DNA of 64,000 nt from Anadara kagoshimensis. Lineage: Eukaryota > Mollusca > Bivalvia > Arcoida > Arcidae. The stretch lies in contig CM037861.1 in assembly GCA_021292105.1 (NCBI GenBank), positions 25,909,110-25,973,109 on the forward strand, given 5' to 3'. A program made the translations under genes and the position numbers. The stretch's first letter is position 1; each line of letters opens with the position of its first letter. A model generated the notes under the pieces. That model was not told where the DNA came from. It saw nothing but the letters and a program-made list of their open reading frames with translations, and searched no databases. Below, piece by piece: positions 56,716-64,000 of the stretch.

Positions 56716-58203
56716 GTATCTATGTTTTTTTAAAGCATCAGCCATGCTGAATGCTTTATAGCGATCGTTGGATTTTTTCGTATTTAGCGCCGCTCTCATT
56801 TCACCTTGACAGCCAATCAAATCCTTCCTTTCGACTGAAATTACGGGAATTTCCATATACGGTATCCCAGGTATGTATAAACTATAATCTGAGTGATTGG
56901 CTCTCCCGGAAAGTTACGAAAGCAATGTTTTCATCATGTACAGATGTGCCGATCTGAAATGTATTCATACGCGTATTAGTCCGTAATTGTTTTTGCTGGA
57001 TATATAATTTAATTCTTCATTTTTGTTTGATAATTTTAAAATAAAAACCACAAAAATCCATTTAATATACGCCCCTCGGAAAACCCAACAAAAATGACGA
57101 TCTTGTCAGTTCGTGCCGACGTTCTTCTTTTTGACCTACAGTGCTGTATGCAGTCGCCGCCATGTTGGATTTTTTTAATTTACGCAAAGTGACATCGATA
57201 AATAAACACAAAGTATGCTCATTAAACAGTTATTAAGTTAAATAACTTTAAACATTGATCACATTTGATGCTAAATTATATAGCCTATATATTTTTAAAA
57301 AATGATTGTCAATAATATTTCGTGTTTGGGATATCCCGACCTGGTTCATTAATATTCATCATAACGTCACGAGGATTTTCCGCTTTCATTGGGTATTAAA
57401 ATACATTCCTGTCAGTTTGCTGGTAGCGAAATTATGCATAACAAAAAAGTAGAAATCAAAGATTCCCAAAAATGTGATACGAAACTAAAAGAGAAGTTTA
57501 TTTACAAGTTATTGGCTATGTTTATAAATCGTTTGTGACTCGTGAAGTTGTGTAGGATACCGTAGTTCGTATGCAAATTAGCCATGTGTTTGTGGGCACG
57601 CCGATGACCCTGCTCAAATGGTGACTGGCCTTTTCAGTCCAGTACACCCTTGCCCCTTTTAAAATAATCATGACACCCTGTCCTTTTCAGTTATCAGTTT
57701 AATATAAAAACGACATGCTTTATTCTCGAATCTCTGCTACATATACTTCCGATCTTCCGCACACACTCCACTTCTCACCATATGTCTCCGAAGACAGACA
57801 ATTTCATCATCAATATTCATTTAAATACCTTTTCCAGTTGTTTATTTTCAATCAACAAAATAAATCGCAAGAAAGAACAACTTGAAATCAAAATCTAAAC
57901 AAAACTGGGAAAAACGATGTTTCAAAATTTTTAGATAAAATTTATTTACCTTGTTACAAGTCCATATTAGATCGTTTTTACAGTGGATATCCGATTAAAG
58001 TTGTTGTCAGTAGTTTAATCCATGGTTTTTACAACCTTTGATTTCTTTTCATGAAGCCATATTACTTTATTTCACATAAAATAAACAAATATGATGTGAA
58101 CTCTGGACATGCCGGAAAACTGAAACGTTGTGCTTTCTTAAGTTCTTCCGATTTTTAGAGCACCGTTGGTGTAGTAGAACAGTAACTAAGGGCGGGGAAA
58201 ATA

Positions 58204-58785
58204 GGGTACCAATTTTGTGAACTCAACTCCTCTTACAGTTTTCAACCAAAAACCTTGAAACTTCACAGGATGTTTTTATATATATTGAGGATGAGCACCT
58301 GACTTTATGGAAATATTTCAAGATTTTTTCCCCCATTTTTCAAGACTTTGAAACTTAGTCACTTTTTAGCAAGTTTTTGAATGGGGGTACCTACTTTGTG
58401 AACTCAATTCCTTTTACAGATTTCAACCAAAAAGATTGAAACTTCACAGAATGTTAATATATATATTGAGGATGTGACCTGACTTTATGGAAATATTTCA
58501 AGATTTTTTCCCCCATTTTTCCAGACTTTAAAACTTAGTCACTTTTTAGCAAGTATTTGAATGGGGGTACCTACTTTGTGAACTCAACTCCTCTTACAGT
58601 TTTCATCAAAAAGCCTTGAAATTTCAAAGAATGTTATATATATATTGAAGATGTGCACCTGACTTTATGGAAATATTTCAAGATTTTTTCTCCATTTTTC
58701 CATACTTTAAAACTTAGTCACTTTTTAGCAAGTATTAGAATGGGGGTACCTACTTTGTGAACTCAACTCCTCTTACAGTTTCTCT
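58204..58785. repeat. 180-bp tandem repeat, three copies plus a partial
   Basis: Units starting GGGTACC(T)ACTTTGTGAACTCAA at 58204, 58385, 58565 and 58744. Confidence 0.9.
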
Positions 58786-59159
58786 TAAATTCAAAGTAAT
58801 TTTATTGTAACATTTTAGTTGTTTAAATAATAATCAAATAATTTATAATTAATCGTATTCAGAAATATTTCCCCCTTTTGTACACAATTCTTGTCAACAA
58901 ACTTTTTTGAAAGAGACAGTTGCCTGGACAACTTCTGTAATTGGGAGGTACAGATTATTGGCTTTTGGTTTATACCAATTCAGGCTTTTGAAGCTCACTT
59001 GGACAAATTATATGTTCAACAATAATTTTAAATACATTTAAATTATTTCTAAAACAAAGGTTTTATTTTTATTTTTTTTTCAAATTAATTGTGAATTCAA
59101 TGAATAAAATTAATGACTTCAACAATGGTTAATCTGTCAATTGCAAGTCAAGGGAAATA

Positions 59160-59742
59160 GCTGGTCATGGTAGAAGTTTTTTTGTGATGATGACACTATG
59201 TCAATGATGATGTGGCATGATGATCTGGTGGAGATGATGACAATAATAATGATGATGATGACATTCAGTTCTGCTGCTGCCGATGATGATGATGATGTCA
59301 CCATGATGATGATGATATAACATGAGGAGATATAATGATGATGATGATGATGTGACATGAGGAGATATTATGACGAATCGATGTCACCATGATGATGATG
59401 TTGGACACGAGGAGATATGATAATGATGTCACCATGATGATGATGTGACACGAGGAGATATGATAATGATGTTGATGATGGTGGTGACATGAGTTCTGTT
59501 GATGCCGTGGATGATAATGATTATCGTGATGAAGAAGATGATAGTGATGGTGGTGATGAAAATAAGCTCTGCTGCTATGAATGATGATAGTGATGATGAC
59601 GATGTGACTTGAGGAACTATGATGATGATAATGATGGTGACATGAGTTCTGTTGCTACCGATGATGATGATGGTGGCAATGATGACATTACTGCTGAGCA
59701 CTGCCGATAGTATGATGATGATGATGATGATGAAGATGGTTG

Positions 59743-59774
<32 letters not shown>

Positions 59775-60135
59775 GTGGTGATGATGACATTCAGTTCTGC
59801 TGCTGTCGATGATGATAATAATTCATGATGATGATGATGATGATGATAACAAAGCCAATGTCTTTATGCTGCTGCTGCTGCTAATGATGATGATGATAAT
59901 GATGATGACATTCAGTACTGCTGCTGCTGATAATGATGATGATTATGTGACACAAAGAGCTATGATGATGATGTGACCATATTAATGATGTAACATAAGG
60001 ATTTCTGAAAATGATTAATATAATGGTGGTGGTGATTGTCATAGCATGGGTTCTACTGCTGCTGCTAATGACGACGACGATGATGATGATGATATCTTCA
60101 TGTTGATGATCAAAATGTGATATGAGGAGTGATAA
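59160..60135. repeat. ATG/GAT trinucleotide-rich microsatellite block
   Basis: Nearly 1 kb of degenerate GAT triplets with repeated inclusions of TTCTGCTGCTGC and GAGGAGATAT, suggesting an older 50-100-bp unit. Long His/Ile/Ser readings are artefacts. Confidence 0.9.
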
Positions 60136-60717
60136 TGATCGTGATGGTGATGATTACAGATCCAGTTTGGGGTTTCTTCCAGTCAACTGCGTTTTAGTGG
60201 AGTTATGCCCCTTTCACTTTGTGAATTTTATCAAAATGATGGTTTCTCTGGACTTTTTTCCGTTATGCTTGAGATATTTCACTCAGATTTGGGGTCGGGT
60301 CTTTTGTAGCCTCTCTTGTTTTTTGAAAAATTGAAAATTTATATTTATGCGAATTACTTAGTTTACTCAATTGATAAACATTGCGTGGCATGTCCATTTT
60401 GACCATTGTAACATATTTATATGTTAGAACCTAACAACTTGCATAAAAAGCAGACTTGTTGTTAGAAGCTTCCCGATCACAGTATCTATTATTTGCATGA
60501 TTTTCATTTTTTACTGATTCATTTGACAAATCTCAGTTTCAAGTGCACATTTTTTTTTTATCAAATTGCTCAGTTTAGCTGATGCTTCAGTACCTTCAGT
60601 ACTTTGATTTAAATCTATCAGCTAGCCATTAGTTATCAGGTGAGCGTATCAGGCCCATGGGCCTCTTGTGTATATCATCTTCTAGGCATTATTTTATAGT
60701 CTCACTGCCCATGAAGC

Positions 60718-60889
60718 TAGGTTTCCATAAATTTAAAATAATTAGTAGCCATTTTTCCAAAATTTGTGAAAATATAGTCCTTTTTAAAGTATTTTTTCAC
60801 AAATTTGCCAAAATAGGTTACTTTTTGAAAGAATTCCTCAGAAATTAGTAGCCAATGGCGATTTTGGCTATCAGGAATGGAAACATAGC
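60718..60889. mobile_element. GTTTCCAT-type palindromic MITE, intact copy
   Basis: About 172 bp bounded by GGTTTCCAT and ATGGAAAC, with AGTAGCCA on both arms. Serves as the unbroken reference for the split copy at 5097-6165. Confidence 0.8.
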
Positions 60890-60940
60890 ATGAAGGCATT
60901 TTTAAGCCTTACTGTATTGGTCATCATCTTAAAGGTGATT

Positions 60941-61620
60941 TATCAACACCGGTTATGAAGTATGCTATATACCGGTAAATGTCGATCCTAACAGACAGTT
61001 GTTCTTGAGGTTTGTTTGGGTCATTTTATGGTCATCTGTAAATTTTAAAGTAGGATTTTATAAAATAATTTATGTGTTGTACTTCAAAGTGTTTTCTATC
61101 AATAAGTAACACAATAATCCTTACCTGGAGCCTTGTTCAGTGGATAGGTCTATTATCTGTAGACTTGTTCAGCATACGGGTATAAAAGGTAAAAAGGCGG
61201 TATCTGTAGCACTAGAGGATTATCAAAACCATAAAATTTTATAATACACCTCATATATACATACACCCATAACAAACAAGTACATATGTCTTAGAAGTTT
61301 TGTATACTGTATAAGAAGAAATATTCCAGAGGAAGAAATATTCCCAATTTTCACATTTTCAGGGTGACTCTTGTTTCGTGAATTTTCATTCTCAGTGGAA
61401 ATTATTTATTTCTTTTGGTTCGCTGTTCCTGCAGTCGAAATCGTGAAAATTTCTTACCGTGAAATAGTTTGGAAGTTCAAAACTGCGAAAGTTTCCTACA
61501 GCTAATATTCCGTCTCATACATTATTTCTATATTTCTGTTATTGTTGAGAGATATGTAACTAGATATAGGGATATTTGTGTAGGATACTGAACCAAATTA
61601 ACATCTATCCAATATTTAAA
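60941..61620. other. AT-rich spacer with a GTGAAAATTT-type repeat
   Basis: GTGAATTTTC/GTGAAAATTT/GTGAAATAG motifs at 61375-61500 look like a decayed foldback element. Nothing coding. Confidence 0.4.
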
Positions 61621-61627
61621 CATTTTG

Positions 61628-61895
61628 TACATTGGAATTCAGAGGTTTTACCTGAGGTAAGTGACATAATTCTTCAAAGGGGTACAGAAGCTGCAATGTG
61701 CATCTTATTCATTCAGAGGTTTTACCTGAGGTAAGTGATGGAATTCTTTGTTGTCTTTAAAGGGGCATGGAAGCAATGCGCCTGCTTATACATTTAAAGT
61801 AAAATGATGTTTGTTTTATACAATGGAATTCAGAGGTTTTACCCGAGGTAAGTGATGGAATTCTTCAAAGGGGTATGGAAGCTGCAAATCTTATA
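61628..61895. repeat. Three-copy repeat containing a donor-like GAGGTAAGTGA
   Basis: GGAATTCAGAGGTTTTACCT followed by GAGGTAAGTGA recurs at about 61636, 61710 and 61825, each followed by TTCTTCAAAGGGG-like sequence. Confidence 0.75.
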
Positions 61896-62339
61896 CAGTA
61901 AAAACATGTTGGTTTTTTATGTTGTCTACTTCACCAGATTCAGGGGCATATATTTAGTTCCGGGCTGTCTGTTTTTCTATCTGTCTGTCTGTGTCTCTTA
62001 TTTAGCTTTAACAGCTTTTGGCAAAAGCTAAAGCTTTTGGTTCTGACTTTTGAACTATTTGTCATTCTTTGGTTTTATGTTATGTAAGTAGACATTTCTT
62101 TCTTTTTCTGTAGTGAAAGATGATAGTGAATGAATTCCAGATTATAAAAACAGTATCGGCTGTGCAGGTTTTTGTCACCCTTCAGAGTGGCACTAGTATG
62201 ACCCTAAACTTAAGTCTTTGATTTGATATTGGAAGGACTTCCATTTGTACCCTTCACTAAATTTTTAACTTTGAATGAAGAATCCTAAAAATGACAGAAT
62301 CAAGTTCATTCTAAATGCAGAGTGCTTGGTGAAATAATA

Positions 62340-62432
62340 ATCTCCATCTATTTTCAAATCTTAGTTAGACCCCGGCTGGGCTTTGAACCCCATGACCTCC
62401 CACATATGAACTCAGAGCTACAATAGCGGTTT
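62340..62432 (-). mobile_element. SINE head fragment
   Basis: Minus-strand tRNA-like remnant (TTTGAACCCCATGACCTCCCA). Confidence 0.6.
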
Positions 62433-62634
62433 ATAAGCTATAGAGATGAAGTATGGAAGCTGTAAGTCAATATGTGTACTGGTAATCTATTTAACCTCAG
62501 TTATGATGTAATTCTCACAGATATTGTTATGATGAAAGAATGTGATAATATCTCTTTAACTCTATTTACATGAGGTCATGTTAGTTGACCAATAGATGGA
62601 CATAATCAGAGATAATATAGTAGTTATCAGTGTT

Positions 62635-62931
62635 AAAGTTACAGGTATTGTGGTCAGATTGAAATGCCTCCTCATTGTCTTCTCAAGTGTTTCTTGGTTA
62701 AATATGGTGAGGTATCGAGGTATTAGTATTCGGTGGGTTACCACAGGGTCTTTTGCCTCACAATTCCCCTGCAATAAGTACTTAAGTTACAGGTATTATG
62801 GTAAGATAACATAGATTAAAATGCCTCCTCATTGTGTTCTCAAGTGTTTCTTGGTTAAATACGATGAGTTATCCTGTGGGATACCACAGTGACTTCTGTC
62901 TCACATTCCCCTACAATAAGTACAGTCAAAC
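62635..62931. repeat. Tandem duplication of about 150 bp
   Basis: Two copies starting GTTACAGGTATT and ending CAATAAGTAC. The second is joined to a MITE at its 3' end. Confidence 0.85.
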
Positions 62932-63082
62932 CTGTCAATAAAGGCCACCTAAGGGAATAATTAAAAGTGAGCTTAATGGGTAGGTTTAAATAAAATGAAT
63001 AAAGAACATTTGGGATGAATTGTTACTGGCCTTAAAAGCAGGTGGTCCTTATATAGAGGTGGCCTTTAAGGTAGGTTGACTG
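62923..63082. mobile_element. 160-bp TA-flanked MITE
   Basis: Inverted ends CAGTCAAACCTGTCAATAAA and the related AGGTTGACTG, with TA duplications at 62921-62922 and 63083-63084. Confidence 0.85.
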
Positions 63083-63084
63083 TA

Positions 63085-64000
63085 CTAAAGTTGCAGACAT
63101 AAGGGTACATTAGATAACATTTTAAGTGCCCCTTGTTGTACCTTAATTGTTACATTGTCAATCATTGTTTAATCTTGCTGAAGGAACTCCACCACTGCAG
63201 ATAGCCTTGATTATGATCATAATAGCCTTGACTGTACTTTAAAATAATTCAACCCAAACACCTTTGCGGCCAAATTCTCTCGAGTGTTATCTTCATCAGA
63301 TTTCATTATATGGCCAATGATTTTGTCCTTTTTGATTGACTGAGAACGTGTTTGGCGAGCCAGAATAAATTGACATGTCCACCATGTAAAAATGCATGTA
63401 CGTAATGTTCTCCATGCAAAAACGTGCAAGATCTTATGTGACGTAATGTTGAAAATAAGTGTAAGTGACTTGTTTTTAATCCAAGTGAAATAACTTTAAT
63501 ATGTTATATTATTTTAACAACACGATTACAATTTATACTCAATATTAAATTGATAAAAGTGACAGTTTAACCATATTTACTGTGCCTTAAATATGTTGTC
63601 GTGTTTAAATTAAATGTTCTATGTCTCTGTTGATTATCAAAATATAGACACATTTACCAGTGATTTCAATTTAAGATCTTGTAATTAAAAAATAATAACA
63701 CGAATAACATGCTGTTAAAAACCATTGGTCACATAATAATACAATTATTGACTTTGGGTTGGGTAGATTTATCAGCCTCAAAAACATGATATTGACTGAA
63801 GCCTACCAGTAATTAAATCCCTATATTGTCCTCATCAGAAGTTGATAATTAGAAAATATTTAGCTATGTTATTATTGCAATATTAAAGATATAAACATTT
63901 TTTGTCTCTTCTAGTGTGTGAATATTGATATGACGCCCTTTCTGTACATGTATTTTGAACAAAAGTCCCCAATTCATTAGAGAGACTGCGAAGACCTATT
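63085..64000. other. AT-rich right end
   Basis: No supported gene. A good acceptor (TTGTCTCTTCTAG) ends at 63915, but all three frames close within about 70 nt, so it is not annotated as an exon. Confidence 0.4.

Larger units (their letters stand above)
55515..60667. mobile_element. 5.1-kb composite non-autonomous element
   Basis: Left border AGCTCACCTGACCGAAAGGT with a hairpin to ATGTGAGCT. Right border CAGGTGAGCG, then a GGCCCATGGGCC palindrome and TCTTGTG. This border pair is typical of a repeat common in molluscan genomes; a Helitron-like origin is possible. The inside is non-coding: 145-bp repeats, 180-bp repeats and an ATG-rich microsatellite block. Confidence 0.65.
54960..60940. repeat. 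Degenerate TAGGCATTATTTTAAA tandem repeat, split by insertions
   Basis: Units of about 50-65 bp (CTTGTAGGCATTATTTTAAAG, CACTGTTTATCATCTT) run from 54960 to about 55512 and resume at 60668-60717 and 60890-60940. The interruptions are the 5.1-kb element and a MITE. Confidence 0.75.

Noticed and set aside
59137-59701. His/Ile-rich minus-strand ORFs
   Set aside because: By-products of the ATG/GAT trinucleotide block.
63916-64000. Exon after a strong acceptor at the right edge
   Set aside because: All frames reach a stop within about 70 nt; could only be a terminal exon, with no independent support.

Overview
This window is animal nuclear DNA, most likely from a bivalve mollusc or a close lophotrochozoan relative. 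The evidence is the short GT-AG exons in long AT-rich introns, the absence of operons, two vertebrate-like secretory-pathway genes, and a very dense load of tRNA-derived SINEs, MITEs and satellite-like arrays. The species is not identifiable from the sequence.

Layout. Positions 1-14.4 kb carry, on the minus strand, 15 exons of a COPII coat gene of the Sec24C/D class. The 3' end lies off the left edge and a probable non-coding first exon sits near 15.7 kb. Positions 15.7-16.2 kb form a compact head-to-head promoter region. Positions 16.2-19.0 kb carry, on the plus strand, a complete two-exon gene of the FUT10/FUT11 fucosyltransferase family. Sec24 selects cargo leaving the ER, and FUT10/11-type enzymes modify proteins in the ER and early secretory pathway. 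The two divergent genes therefore serve the same compartment, but co-regulation is only an inference from their spacing.

From 19 kb to 64 kb no complete gene is visible. The region is a mosaic of repeats: a 25-bp minisatellite of about 93 units (19.85-22.17 kb); a 30-bp satellite with an 89-bp higher-order form (23.1-25.6 kb) carrying an inserted TA-flanked MITE; a nearly identical 2.2-kb tandem duplication with terminal hairpin motifs (26.7-31.1 kb); a hairpin-bounded repeat family containing a CACTA-type foldback element (31.1-33.7 kb); many SINEs (34.9-47.9 kb); 24-bp and 87-bp minisatellites (43.1 and 53.2 kb); and a 5.1-kb composite element (55.5-60.7 kb) sitting inside a degenerate tandem repeat. 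One well-supported orphan exon on the plus strand (43.87-44.01 kb) and a weaker one (50.48-50.58 kb) suggest that this part lies inside a long-intron gene I could not identify.

The strongest unusual observations are: a broken reading frame within an otherwise intact Sec24 exon; several transposon insertions whose target-site duplications can be verified against paralogous empty sites inside this same window; a hammerhead-ribozyme-like core on the minus strand near 46.03 kb; and a 143-bp coding-like insert flanked by 13-bp direct repeats at 42.8 kb. I found no convincing previously undescribed protein system.
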